Origin: Duncaniella sp. | Lineage (GTDB): Bacteria; Bacteroidota; Bacteroidia; Bacteroidales; Muribaculaceae | Length of the DNA: 64,000 nucleotides | NCBI GenBank assembly: GCA_023664955.1 | Contig: JAMPEV010000001.1 | Coordinates: 1,583,328-1,647,327 of the forward strand | Direction of reading: 5' to 3' | Shown here: one piece after another, positions 35,008 through 43,484 of the stretch | Position numbering within the stretch: position 1 is the first letter of the stretch | Layout: each line of letters starts with the position of its first letter | Position numbers and translations under genes: made by a program | Notes under the pieces: generated by a model | The model's database searches: none | The model's input: the letters and a program-made list of their open reading frames with translations, nothing else | Told to the model about the DNA's origin: nothing

Positions 35008-36069
35008 ATGACAGCCATAAACGGACTCCCAATAGGAACAATAATCCATGGCGAACGCTATGACTACGAAATTCTCTATCATAAAAGTCAGGACGGTTTT
35101 GGTATCCTTTATGCTGCAAAGGTGATAGGTAGAAAAGGCGAAGCCGACCCTATCAAACCATCGAATCAGATGGTTATGATGAGGGAATTCTTTATGAATC
35201 GTTGCTCAACACGCGATGAGGATGGTTGCACAGTCTCAACTCCCGACGAGCTTGCGCCTACGGTAAATAATTTTTATGAGGCTTTTAAATATGCATCCGA
35301 AAGGTGTTTGCAAGCCACAAGAGAAGCCGGTTTAGGAATCATTCATGTCAAGGAAGTTGTAAGTCAGCATAACACATCCTATTATGTGGTTGAATTTCTT
35401 GGCGGAGAACCGTTAGATGAATATATAAAGAAGAACGGACCGCTATCTGCACATGAAGCCTTTAAATTGATGAAACCGATTTTTACTGATTTAAAGATGC
35501 TTCATGTATTTCGTATCATGCACGCCGACATATACCCGCGTCATTTCCGGATTATCACTGAAGGAGGGGAAAAAAGGATGCTACTTTACTCCCTATATGC
35601 ATCAAAGCACTTCGACGACAATAATCAACCCGTAATCACTACACCCATCCTCGTGTGTCGCAAAGGGTATGCTCCCCCGGAGCAGTATAATCCGATTGAA
35701 ACTTTTATCCCCCAGCTTGATATCTATGCTATAGCAGCTGTAATGGTATTCATGCTTTCAGGGAAGAATTTACCCGATTCAAGGATTCTCACAGAGAAAG
35801 AGATTCGCGAAACACTGCCTCCCACCCTACCTGAATCCCTCACCTCTACACTTATCAGCGCTCTTGACCCTAACATCACCAACCGTCCATCAAGCATAAT
35901 CTCTTTTTCGAAGGATTTAACAGATTATTTTGAGTCTGACAATCAAGATAGTAAGTCAAGAGACAGGCGTAGTTACAATATCGATATTGACACTCCGTTG
36001 GGTGTTACGCCAATCAAGAATCATAACTTTTTCCAACGGTTAAGCTTATTTTTCCGGCGCCGTCACTAA
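35008..36069 (+). CDS. Protein kinase-fold protein, probable pseudokinase
   Basis: A 353-residue Hanks-type kinase fold with key residues lost. The usual VAIKEFF strand reads VMMREFF, so the ATP-binding lysine is Arg59. The catalytic loop reads HADIYPRHF (His172-Phe180): the HRD aspartate is kept as Asp174, but the asparagine is His179. The DFG position reads YSL (194-196), so the magnesium-binding aspartate is missing. The activation-segment end GYAPPEQY is intact. The C terminus is basic (FFRRRH) with no membrane segment. AGGAG at 35001-35005 is only 2 bases from the ATG. A scaffold or sensor role is more likely than phosphotransfer. Confidence 0.8.
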   Translation: MTAINGLPIGTIIHGERYDYEILYHKSQDGFGILYAAKVIGRKGEADPIKPSNQMVMMREFFMNRCSTRDEDGCTVSTPDELAPTVNNFYEAFKYASERCLQATREAGLGIIHVKEVVSQHNTSYYVVEFLGGEPLDEYIKKNGPLSAHEAFKLMKPIFTDLKMLHVFRIMHADIYPRHFRIITEGGEKRMLLYSLYASKHFDDNNQPVITTPILVCRKGYAPPEQYNPIETFIPQLDIYAIAAVMVFMLSGKNLPDSRILTEKEIRETLPPTLPESLTSTLISALDPNITNRPSSIISFSKDLTDYFESDNQDSKSRDRRSYNIDIDTPLGVTPIKNHNFFQRLSLFFRRRH

Positions 36070-36104
36070 TAAGTTAAAATTTAAGAAATATTTTTAACTG
36101 AATT

Positions 36105-36135
36105 TTTGATGTTAGTTTGAAATATACTACCTTTA
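36105..36135 (+). promoter_or_regulatory. Promoter for the YtxH gene pair
   Basis: TTTG at 36105-36108, 19 bases, then TACCTTTA at 36128-36135 (one mismatch), leaving a leader of about 90 nt before the first YtxH gene. Confidence 0.55.
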
Positions 36136-36229
36136 TGGTGTTAAAAAAATTATACCGGCACATGAACATAATCCTTGCTGGTTTGTTAATAAAGGTATAA
36201 TGTAATACTAACCTTTTAAATAACATAAA

Positions 36230-36427
36230 ATGAAAGCTTTAAACATCGTATTAGCAGTAGTCGGTGGTGCCATCGCAGGTGCCGCAGTTGGCTTGCTCCT
36301 CGCACCCGAAAAAGGGGAAGATACTCGCAAGAACATCGTTAAGTACCTCGAAAGCAAGGGTATCAAGCTTCAGAAGAGCAAACTCGAAGAACTCGCTGAC
36401 GAAATTGCTGACGAACTTAAGAAGTAA
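36230..36427 (+). CDS. YtxH domain-containing small protein 1
   Basis: A 65-residue protein with one glycine- and alanine-rich membrane segment (about 5-24, IVLAVVGGAIAGAAVGLLLAP), then the YtxH hallmark APEKGEDTRKNI and an amphipathic helical tail rich in Lys and Glu. YtxH proteins in Firmicutes are general-stress proteins; no biochemical role is known. It is the first of two related genes 48 bases apart, with the same domain order and length. Confidence 0.85.
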   Translation: MKALNIVLAVVGGAIAGAAVGLLLAPEKGEDTRKNIVKYLESKGIKLQKSKLEELADEIADELKK

Positions 36428-36475
36428 TTATCGCCACACATCAACGAATTACTAACACCTAAAACTCACAACATT

Positions 36476-36673
36476 ATGTCAAACTTGTCAATCCTTTACG
36501 CATTTATCGGCGGGGCTGTTGTAGGTGCAGGAGCTGCCCTACTTTTCGCACCTGAAAAAGGTGAAGATGTTCGCAATCGTATTGCCGAACTCCTTCGCAA
36601 GAAAGGAATCCTCTGTTCTGACAACGAGATCGATGCTCTCGTAGAACAGCTCACCACTGAAATTGACGATTAA
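36476..36673 (+). CDS. YtxH domain-containing small protein 2
   Basis: A 65-residue paralogue of the previous gene: membrane segment at about 5-24, the shared APEKGEDVRNRI motif, and an acidic tail ending TEIDD where the first copy is basic (ELKK). Identity is clear in the motif and weak in the tail. It is followed by a terminator (36684-36729), so the pair is one short transcript. Confidence 0.85.
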   Translation: MSNLSILYAFIGGAVVGAGAALLFAPEKGEDVRNRIAELLRKKGILCSDNEIDALVEQLTTEIDD

Positions 36674-36683
36674 CGCATGATAC

Positions 36684-36729
36684 AAGCATTCCGTCATCTT
36701 GTCAATTGATGAGATGACGGATGCTTTTT
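36684..36729 (+). terminator. Terminator after the YtxH pair
   Basis: The stem of GCAT plus CCGTCATCT (one bulged T at 36690) pairs with AGATGACGG plus ATGC, followed by TTTTT at 36725-36729. Confidence 0.8.
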
Positions 36730-36751
36730 GTTATAGACATTCTCTAATATT

Positions 36752-37093
36752 ATGGCTGACAAAGAGAACCAGTTACATTCGTTTTGGATTGAGTTGAGTA
36801 ATACGCTAAAGCTCAATGTCGATTACGCTAAGCTAACCGCAGTGGAAAAGCTAACCGTGCTTTTTACCACTGTGGCATTAGCATTAGTTAGCCTTGTGCT
36901 CGTCACAGCAATACTCTTCTTCCTTTCTCTCGCCATTGCTTGGTGGATTGCTGAAGGTATAGGAATAGCTTGGGCTTACTGTATATTATTCGGTTTCTAC
37001 CTCCTGCTTCTTATTCTGATAATAGTATTCAGAAAGCGGTTGATAATCAACCCAATCGCCGGATTTGTATCACGGCTTTTCTTTAAGAACTGA
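36752..37093 (+). CDS. Holin-X/YqjE-like phage holin superfamily protein
   Basis: A 113-residue protein with two strong membrane segments (about 29-62 and 66-90) joined by a short turn, and polar ends. The pattern (EKLTVLFTTVALALVSLVLV, then AWWIAEGIG-AWAYCILFGFYLLLLILIIVFRKRLI) is that of the putative Actinobacterial Holin-X / YqjE family. These are cell-envelope proteins often next to YtxH or YqjD genes; a lysis role is not implied. No phage genes are nearby. Confidence 0.75.
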   Translation: MADKENQLHSFWIELSNTLKLNVDYAKLTAVEKLTVLFTTVALALVSLVLVTAILFFLSLAIAWWIAEGIGIAWAYCILFGFYLLLLILIIVFRKRLIINPIAGFVSRLFFKN

Positions 37094-37113
37094 CTCCTAA
37101 CATTCAGTCCACT

Positions 37114-37389
37114 ATGAGCGAAAGAAAATTATTACCCCACGAGAAGGAAAATTGGACGGGATATACCCTCGACGAGATTCGATACCTTCGAGCCTACACT
37201 GCCGCCCGCATGGAGATTAACCGTGACCATTTGCGTAGGAACTTCTCTAGCGTAAAGAATTTCAGCGCATTCCCGACCAAGGGAATGTTCGGTAAGATTC
37301 TCGGAACTTTAAGCTATTTGGATATAGCTGTCATGACTTTCCGAATAGGCAGCAAGGTGTTCAAAACCGTCAAACGTTTACGCCGTTAG
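37114..37389 (+). CDS. Hypothetical protein next to the holin-like gene
   Basis: A 91-residue basic protein. It has no clear membrane span, though about 62-80 (LGTLSYLDIAVMTFRIGSKVF) is moderately hydrophobic and could be amphipathic. The N-terminal half is rich in charged residues (EKENWTGYTLDEIRYLRAYTAARMEINRDHLRRNF). It sits 20 bases after the Holin-X-like gene and is surely in the same transcript. I do not recognise a family. The conserved context (YtxH, Holin-X, this protein) suggests an accessory envelope or stress function. Confidence 0.62.
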   Translation: MSERKLLPHEKENWTGYTLDEIRYLRAYTAARMEINRDHLRRNFSSVKNFSAFPTKGMFGKILGTLSYLDIAVMTFRIGSKVFKTVKRLRR

Positions 37390-37438
37390 CAGTAAACCCT
37401 ATTTTAAATAATTCATACACATTAGAAACAATAAGTAA

Positions 37439-38284
37439 GTGAACGATTATGTAGAAGTACGTCTGGAGCTCTCACCATGTGAGGAGATGTACACCGATGT
37501 CCTTGCCGCTCTGCTCGCCGACGCAGGGTTTGAAAGTTTTGTGCCTGATAATGAAGGTATGACTGCGTACATAAAAGCAGAGTTGTATACCGACCAAAGT
37601 CTTGGCGATGCACTTTCGACATTCCCCTTCGAATGTGAAATCAAGAAAACTGCCAAAATCGTAGAAGGACAGGACTGGAACAAGGAATGGGAAAAGAACT
37701 ATTTCCAACCCATAGTTATCGATAATAAATGCGTAATCCACAGTTCCTTTCATAAGGATATACCAGAATGCCGATACGACATCGTGATTGACCCCAAAAT
37801 GGCATTCGGGACAGGACATCATTCCACTACGAGCCTCATCCTGCGTCAGTTACTATCTATGAATCTGCAGGGGCTTAACGTAGTTGACATGGGGACCGGA
37901 ACAGGTATATTAGCTATTCTTGCCTCAATGAGAGGAGCAAAACGCATCGATGCCATCGAAATTGACGAGTTCGCCTATAGGAATGCCTGTGAAAATCTGC
38001 GTCTTAACAATGCAGAAATTGTCAATATACACCTCGGAGATGCGTCCTTTCTTGTCGGAATAAAAGATGTTAATCTTTTCATCGCCAACATTAACCGGAA
38101 TATCATTACTTCCGACTTGGCTGCCTACGTTGCCACCCTTGCATCTGGAGCCACAATGCTTTTGAGCGGCTTCTACGAATCCGACATCCCCGTGGTGATG
38201 GAAGTTGCCAGCTCTCTGGGGCTTAAGTATGTATCCCACACCGTCGATAAAAATTGGGCTTGTCTGAAACTCCAAGTCGAATAA
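37439..38284 (+). CDS. prmA: Ribosomal protein L11 methyltransferase
   Basis: A 281-residue SAM-dependent methyltransferase that trimethylates L11. An N-terminal substrate-recognition domain (about 1-60) is followed by the catalytic domain with IDPKMAFGTGHHSTT (about 119-133), the SAM motif VVDMGTGTGILAILAS (about 147-162), acidic motif IDAIEIDEFA, and the NIN catalytic segment in LFIANINRNII. The start is GTG at 37439; there is no in-frame ATG near the family N terminus. Confidence 0.93.
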   Translation: MNDYVEVRLELSPCEEMYTDVLAALLADAGFESFVPDNEGMTAYIKAELYTDQSLGDALSTFPFECEIKKTAKIVEGQDWNKEWEKNYFQPIVIDNKCVIHSSFHKDIPECRYDIVIDPKMAFGTGHHSTTSLILRQLLSMNLQGLNVVDMGTGTGILAILASMRGAKRIDAIEIDEFAYRNACENLRLNNAEIVNIHLGDASFLVGIKDVNLFIANINRNIITSDLAAYVATLASGATMLLSGFYESDIPVVMEVASSLGLKYVSHTVDKNWACLKLQVE

Positions 38285-38425
38285 CGTTGACGAAAACATA
38301 CCAATTCCAACACCGGTATTTATTAGATGCAATTGGCACTCTTGAAAGAACCCTTAAATATTATAAAAATGTTGTAAAAATATGTTTTACAACATAAAAT
38401 ATTATGATATTTTAAGATTTATTTG

Positions 38426-38433
38426 TACTTTTG
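38426..38433 (+). promoter_or_regulatory. -7 box of the SulP transporter promoter
   Basis: TACTTTTG, an exact TAnnTTTG match, lies 110 bases before the start codon. The -33 element is not clear. The rest of 38285-38542 is AT-rich and holds no gene. Confidence 0.5.
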
Positions 38434-38542
38434 CGGCATAATTCGGCAACGTGCTTGCTGACATCACGTTCTATTATTATGATAGTTGGCCCATTCAACT
38501 CACATAATCAACTGAAATTCACCACAATAAGGTATAATAAAA

Positions 38543-40222
38543 ATGACTCTTTCAGGTTCTATTGACTTCAAGCCGAAATTGATTTCCGCTTTAAGTCACT
38601 ATTCAATGGAAAAATTTAAAAGCGACATCATCGCCGGAATAGTTGTCGGCATTGTCGCTCTTCCTCTCGCAATTGCTTTCGGTATCGCCAGCGGTGTAAG
38701 CCCTACAATCGGTCTTATCACTGCAATAATTGGCGGTTTCATTGTATCAGTCGCCGGCGGTTGCTCAGTGCAAATCGGAGGACCGACAGGCGCATTTATA
38801 GTAATCGTCTACAACATCATAGCCACCTACGGACTTGAAGGACTAGCGATTGCAACATTCATGGCCGGATTAATCCTCGTGGCTCTCGGCCTGTTCCACT
38901 TAGGCACCGTGATAAAATTTATCCCCTATCCAATCGTTGTTGGATTCACAGCCGGTATCGCTCTCACGATTTTCTCAACTCAGATGAACGACTTCTTCGG
39001 TCTCGGACTGAAAAATGTGCCCAGCGAATTTATTCCGAAATGGGGAGTATACTTGTCAAATTTCGGCAATATCAACTGGACAACTCTTTGTGTGGGTCTC
39101 GTGTCACTTTTCATCATTATAATCACACCGAAAATTTCCCGCCGACTTCCCGGGGCTCTTTTGGCAATCATTATAGTTACGGCAATTGTGACCCTCGTTC
39201 CCGGGCTTCACGTTGAGACTATCGGTGATCGCTTCGGGAATCTACCCACAGACATCCCACAGCCCCACGGCTTCGAGCTATCTATGGCTACTATCAACAG
39301 CCTTCTCCCCTCAGCCTTCACCATTGCGATTCTTGGTGCTATAGAGTCGCTCCTCTCCGCTACCGTGGCCGACGGCGTGACCGGCTCACGCACAAATAGT
39401 AACACCGAGCTAATGGGACAAGGACTTGCCAACATCATTGTGCCATTCTTTGGCGGAATTCCTGTAACAGGTGCTATCGCCCGCACCATGACCAATATCA
39501 CCAATGGCGGTCGTACCCCCGTGGCCGGCGTTATACATGCGATTGTGCTTCTTCTCATCTACCTTTTCCTCATGCCTCTAATCAACCTCGTGCCGATGGC
39601 TTGTCTCGCAGCAGTGCTGATAATGGTTAGTTATAACATGAGCGGGTGGCGCACAATACGCGGCATACTTAAGAATCCAAAGAGCGATGTCTCTGTACTC
39701 GCAGTCACATTCCTACTAACAGTGATTTTCGACCTCACCATCGCCATAGAGATGGGTCTGCTGCTTGCAATCATCCTCTTCCTCCGCCGTGTAATGGAGA
39801 ACACCCAAATCAAAGTATACTCCGAACAGCTCGATATTGCTGAAGGATCTGAAACCACAATCCACGAAGTGCTCAACGTCAATCCCGGCGTTGAAGTATA
39901 CGAGATTGACGGTCCATTCTTCTTCGGTGTAGCAACAAAGTTTGACGAACTCATGAGAAGCACCATGGGCGAGAAGCCAAAAGTGCGCATCATCCGTATG
40001 CGCAAAGTGCCCTTCATTGATTCCACCGGTATTCACAACCTTGAAATCCTGATCAAATCGTCCCATCAGGAAGGAATCGAAGTGGTACTCTCCGGTGTGA
40101 ATGAGAATGTCCGCACAGCCCTCGAACATGCAGGCGTCAACCACCTTGTAGGCGACGAACACATCTGCGACCACATAACCAAGGCCGTCAAGATGGCCAA
40201 CAAACTCGCCCCGGTAGTATAG
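38543..40222 (+). CDS. SulP/SLC26-family anion transporter with STAS domain
   Basis: A 559-residue inner-membrane transporter. Residues about 15-430 form the 14-segment UraA-like fold, including the signature IAGIVVGIVALPLAIAFGIASGVSPTIGLITAIIGG (about 29-64), SGVSPTIGL and the GGIPVTGAIARTMTNITNGGRTPVAG region (about 309-335). A STAS domain occupies about 440-550 (VRIIRMRKVPFIDSTGIHNLE). Bacterial members carry bicarbonate, sulfate or dicarboxylates. The substrate cannot be decided from sequence; no carbonic anhydrase gene is next to it. Confidence 0.92.
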   Translation: MTLSGSIDFKPKLISALSHYSMEKFKSDIIAGIVVGIVALPLAIAFGIASGVSPTIGLITAIIGGFIVSVAGGCSVQIGGPTGAFIVIVYNIIATYGLEGLAIATFMAGLILVALGLFHLGTVIKFIPYPIVVGFTAGIALTIFSTQMNDFFGLGLKNVPSEFIPKWGVYLSNFGNINWTTLCVGLVSLFIIIITPKISRRLPGALLAIIIVTAIVTLVPGLHVETIGDRFGNLPTDIPQPHGFELSMATINSLLPSAFTIAILGAIESLLSATVADGVTGSRTNSNTELMGQGLANIIVPFFGGIPVTGAIARTMTNITNGGRTPVAGVIHAIVLLLIYLFLMPLINLVPMACLAAVLIMVSYNMSGWRTIRGILKNPKSDVSVLAVTFLLTVIFDLTIAIEMGLLLAIILFLRRVMENTQIKVYSEQLDIAEGSETTIHEVLNVNPGVEVYEIDGPFFFGVATKFDELMRSTMGEKPKVRIIRMRKVPFIDSTGIHNLEILIKSSHQEGIEVVLSGVNENVRTALEHAGVNHLVGDEHICDHITKAVKMANKLAPVV

Positions 40223-40388
40223 GTACACACAACAATGACCTGAGAAATTATTCCAGATCGCCCACCATATGTTAATCAATGTTAAATAAGCTTCAAGCTC
40301 TTAAACTTTTTTTCGTTTATTCTTGTTGTGAAAGTTAAAGATAAGAATGGGACAATAACTCAAATTATTTACCAATTAAAATTTATTT

Positions 40389-40793
40389 ATGACTTCACGC
40401 ATCGAATTGCTCGTAAAAAGCACCGTATTGAATTTTTTAGCGATCATTTTCATTATCGGAAACCTCTCTTATGTAATCTCCGACAGTTCAGTTGCAGCCA
40501 ACATCGAATTAATGTCGTTGGTCGGCATAATGGTCTACCTTGCATGGTTCTTTACAGCAAAGCCACAGTCAGTCCACACAAGCCTTTGGGTAAGCCGTTG
40601 CGCCTGTGGTATCTTTTGGATCACACTTATGGCAGTTGGTTTTGAAATTGAAATGCCGATGCTCCTCTGGATCGTATCAGCAGCCGCATCTATCACTTTC
40701 ATAGGGTTCGCCTTAAACGAGAGCTACTCTTCATTAAACCAAGTGGAACTTGAAATGGAGATGGAGCGCGTGAAAGATATAAACGAAGAATAG
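40389..40793 (+). CDS. Small four-helix membrane protein, function unknown
   Basis: A 134-residue protein with about four membrane segments (about 12-32, 39-56, 68-88, 92-110) and a charged C-terminal tail (EMEMERVKDINEE). I do not recognise a family. The start ATG 40389 is preferred over a competing overlapping frame at 40328-40645 because only this frame has a coherent hydrophobic pattern. It is transcribed alone: the SulP gene ends 166 bases earlier and a strong terminator lies downstream at 40925-40961. Confidence 0.62.
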   Translation: MTSRIELLVKSTVLNFLAIIFIIGNLSYVISDSSVAANIELMSLVGIMVYLAWFFTAKPQSVHTSLWVSRCACGIFWITLMAVGFEIEMPMLLWIVSAAASITFIGFALNESYSSLNQVELEMEMERVKDINEE

Positions 40794-40924
40794 ATTTAAT
40801 CCTTGTCATATGTTACAATCCCACATTCCAAACGCTTTTCATCGTATAAATATATAGTAACATTGACAGACAACACACTATAAGATAGTATTTGGGTCAT
40901 ACTGCATATTCGGATTTTAGTGGA

Positions 40925-40961
40925 GCTCGCAGCCGGTTATTCCCGGTTGCGAGCATTTTTT
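40925..40961 (+). terminator. Strong terminator downstream of the small membrane protein
   Basis: A 12-bp stem (40925-40936 with 40943-40954, one G-T pair) closes a 6-base loop and is followed by ATTTTTT. Confidence 0.85.
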
Positions 40962-40974
40962 AGTGAACGTAAAA

Positions 40975-41090
40975 AAATCTCGGATTTGAAGTGAAAGATT
41001 AACATATTCAAATCTCGGTTTTGGAAGTGATAGATTAACATATTCGGAAGTGAAACACTCACAAATTTGGAAGCAATACACTCATAATAC
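40975..41090 (+). repeat. Degenerate tandem repeat before ftsY
   Basis: Two near-identical 35-36-base units (40975-41009 and 41010-41045) start AAATCTCGG and end AGATTAACATATTC. Two shorter decayed units (41046-41064 and 41065-41090) keep the GGAAG-TGA/CAA-ACACTCA core. The array lies between a terminator and the ftsY promoter and codes for nothing. Confidence 0.75.
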
Positions 41091-41152
41091 TTTTTTTGGT
41101 GGTTTATTTTTCAATTCTCCATTCTCGATTCATCATTCTCAATTCTTTTTCG

Positions 41153-41160
41153 TAACTTTG
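41153..41160 (+). promoter_or_regulatory. -7 box of the ftsY operon promoter
   Basis: TAACTTTG, an exact TAnnTTTG match, lies 26 bases before ftsY. Upstream, 41110-41150 is a run of short ATTCTC-like repeats with no clear -33 element. Confidence 0.55.
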
Positions 41161-41186
41161 CATTTCAATAAAAATTCTTAAGCCCT

Positions 41187-42158
41187 ATGGGACTATTTGA
41201 CTTTTTTTCACGCGATAAAAATAAAAAAGAAACTCTTGACAAGGGATTGGAAAAGACCCAGAAGGGTTTCTTTGACAGAATTTCCCACGCAATCGCTGGT
41301 AAATCCACCATCGATGATGACGTGCTCGATAACCTTGAAGAGGTGTTCGTGACCTCCGACGTAGGTGTCGACACCACCCTCCGCATCATCGACCGCATAC
41401 AGAAACGCGTTGCAAGGGATAAATATGTAGGGTCCTCCGAACTCAACCGTCTTCTATGTGAGGAAATTTCCGATATGCTTGCCGAAAACAGCAATGAATC
41501 ATCACAAGATGACTTCACCGTGCCAAAATCCCACAAGCCCCACGTCATCATGGTAGTGGGAGTGAATGGCGTAGGCAAGACAACCACAATCGGCAAGATG
41601 GCGGCTCAGTTCAAGGCTGCCGGAAACAAGGTGTTGCTCGGAGCCGCCGACACTTTCCGCGCTGCAGCTATCGAGCAGCTCGAGGAGTGGGGACGCCGCG
41701 CCGATGTGCCGGTAATCAAGCAGTCGCTCGGCGCTGACCCGGCTTCCGTGGCATACGACACTCTCCAAAGCGCTTTAGCCAACGATATTGATGTCGTGAT
41801 TATCGACACCGCTGGTCGTTTGCATAATAAAAAAGGGCTTATGGATGAGCTTACAAAAGTCAAAAACGTGATGCAAAAGCTCGTTCCCGATGCTCCCCAC
41901 GAAGTCCTACTTGTACTTGACGGGTCAACCGGGCAAAACGCATTCGAACAGGCTAAGCAATTCGTAGCCGCAACCCAGGTAAACGAACTCGCAATAACCA
42001 AACTCGATGGAACCGCCAAGGGCGGTGTAGTGATAGGAATTAGCGACCAGTTCAAGATTCCGGTGAAATATATCGGTCTCGGCGAAGGCATAAACGACCT
42101 CCAAGTGTTTCACAAACGCGAATTCGTAGAGTCACTTTTCGGCGATAAGCAATTATAA
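41187..42158 (+). CDS. ftsY: Signal recognition particle receptor FtsY
   Basis: A 323-residue SRP-type GTPase that docks SRP-ribosome complexes at the membrane. The short charged N terminus is followed by the four-helix N domain (about 20-100) and the G domain: GVNGVGKTTTIGKMA (about 124-138), DTAGRLHNKKGLM (about 210-222), and TKLDGTAKGGVV (about 271-282). The acidic A domain of the E. coli protein is absent, as is normal in Bacteroidota. It heads an operon running to the MBOAT gene. Confidence 0.96.
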   Translation: MGLFDFFSRDKNKKETLDKGLEKTQKGFFDRISHAIAGKSTIDDDVLDNLEEVFVTSDVGVDTTLRIIDRIQKRVARDKYVGSSELNRLLCEEISDMLAENSNESSQDDFTVPKSHKPHVIMVVGVNGVGKTTTIGKMAAQFKAAGNKVLLGAADTFRAAAIEQLEEWGRRADVPVIKQSLGADPASVAYDTLQSALANDIDVVIIDTAGRLHNKKGLMDELTKVKNVMQKLVPDAPHEVLLVLDGSTGQNAFEQAKQFVAATQVNELAITKLDGTAKGGVVIGISDQFKIPVKYIGLGEGINDLQVFHKREFVESLFGDKQL

Positions 42159-42172
42159 ACCTCATCTAATCC

Positions 42173-43483
42173 ATGTTAAAGAAAATAGCAGTCATAACTC
42201 TTGGTTGCTCGAAAAACCTTGTGGATTCGGAGCGTCTGATGAGGATGCTCGCCAACGTGGGCTATGATGTCACTTCTGCCACTGATGACGATTTTCTCAA
42301 CTTTCGAGGCTTGAAAGCAGTTGTGATTAACACCTGCGGTTTCATCGGTGACGCTAAGGAAGAGTCGGTCAACGAGATACTCTCTTGGTGTGAAGCAAAA
42401 TCAAATGGTGTGATCTCTTCACTTTTCGTGATGGGTTGCTTATCTGAAAGATACGCTGACGTACTCCCTACTGAGATACCTGAAGTCGATAAATGGTATG
42501 GGAAAACCGACTGGGCATCCTTAGTCACCGACCTAGCACACAAAAATCCAGGCTCCGCACCCTACGATAGAATCATAACCACACCTCGCCACCACGCTTA
42601 TCTCAAAATAGCTGAAGGATGTAACCGCTACTGCTCCTTTTGTGCTATCCCATTGATTACCGGACGATATAAATCACGTCCCATAGAAGAGATAATTGAA
42701 GAGGTTAAAATGCTAGTAAATAGAGGTGTTAGGGAATTCAACGTTATAGCCCAGGATCTTACCAACTATGGTAAAGACCTCTATGGGAAAGTGGAAATAG
42801 CCACCCTTGTTGATGAAATTGCCAAAGTGCCCGGTGTGGAATGGATACGTCTGCATTACGCCTATCCAAAGGATTTCCCCATGGAGCTTCTCAACGTGAT
42901 GGCTAAGCACCCCAACGTGTGCAAATACCTTGACATAGCCCTCCAGCACATATCCGACAACGTGCTCACCAACATGCGTCGCCACATTACCGGAGAAGAG
43001 ACTCGTAAGCTCCTCGCTGAGATACGCCGACGTGTCCCCGGCATCCACATCCGCACCACGTTGATGGTAGGTTTCCCGGGCGAAGGCAACGAACAGTTTG
43101 AAGAGCTGATGGATTTTGTCAAAGAGCAACGCTTCGAACGCATGGGTGCATTTGCCTACTGCGAAGAGGAGGACACTTTCGGTGCTAAGAACTTCCCCGA
43201 TATCACTCCACAGGAGGTCAAAGAGGAACGTCTAAGCCGCATCATGGCTCTTCAGGAATCCATCTCCGACGAAATCCAGCAACAGAAAGTCGGAACTGAG
43301 CTACGTGTAGTCATTGACCGTGAAGAGACTGACTTCTACGTCGGGCGGACACAATTTGATTCCCCTGAAGTCGACCCCGAAGTTCTAATTTCTAAGAAAA
43401 AACCCTTAAAAATAGGGGAATTTTATAATCTGAAAATCACATCGGCAATGCCCTTTGAATTGATGGGCGAGCCGATCCCATAA
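42173..43483 (+). CDS. rimO: Ribosomal protein S12 methylthiotransferase RimO
   Basis: A 436-residue radical-SAM enzyme that adds a methylthio group to a conserved aspartate of S12. The N-terminal UPF0004 domain binds one [4Fe-4S] cluster with Cys12 (TLGCSKNLVDSE, the RimO hallmark), Cys55 and Cys89. The radical-SAM cluster is C150-x3-C154-x2-C157 (GCNRYCSFCAIP). A C-terminal TRAM domain occupies about 370-436. These features separate it from MiaB. It lies 14 bases after ftsY and one base before menF. Confidence 0.96.
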   Translation: MLKKIAVITLGCSKNLVDSERLMRMLANVGYDVTSATDDDFLNFRGLKAVVINTCGFIGDAKEESVNEILSWCEAKSNGVISSLFVMGCLSERYADVLPTEIPEVDKWYGKTDWASLVTDLAHKNPGSAPYDRIITTPRHHAYLKIAEGCNRYCSFCAIPLITGRYKSRPIEEIIEEVKMLVNRGVREFNVIAQDLTNYGKDLYGKVEIATLVDEIAKVPGVEWIRLHYAYPKDFPMELLNVMAKHPNVCKYLDIALQHISDNVLTNMRRHITGEETRKLLAEIRRRVPGIHIRTTLMVGFPGEGNEQFEELMDFVKEQRFERMGAFAYCEEEDTFGAKNFPDITPQEVKEERLSRIMALQESISDEIQQQKVGTELRVVIDREETDFYVGRTQFDSPEVDPEVLISKKKPLKIGEFYNLKITSAMPFELMGEPIP

Positions 43484-43484
43484 A

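Noticed and set aside
36752-37093. Prophage reading of the Holin-X-like gene
   Set aside because: No endolysin, capsid, tail, integrase or other phage genes nearby; the family is mostly chromosomal.
39631-40279. Two overlapping minus-strand frames (131 and 187 codons) over the SulP gene
   Set aside because: Antisense to a clear SulP-STAS gene, with no domain and no promoter.
40328-40645. Plus-strand frame of 105 codons
   Set aside because: Overlaps the membrane-protein frame at 40389 in another frame and is rich in His, Arg and Phe with no coherent pattern.
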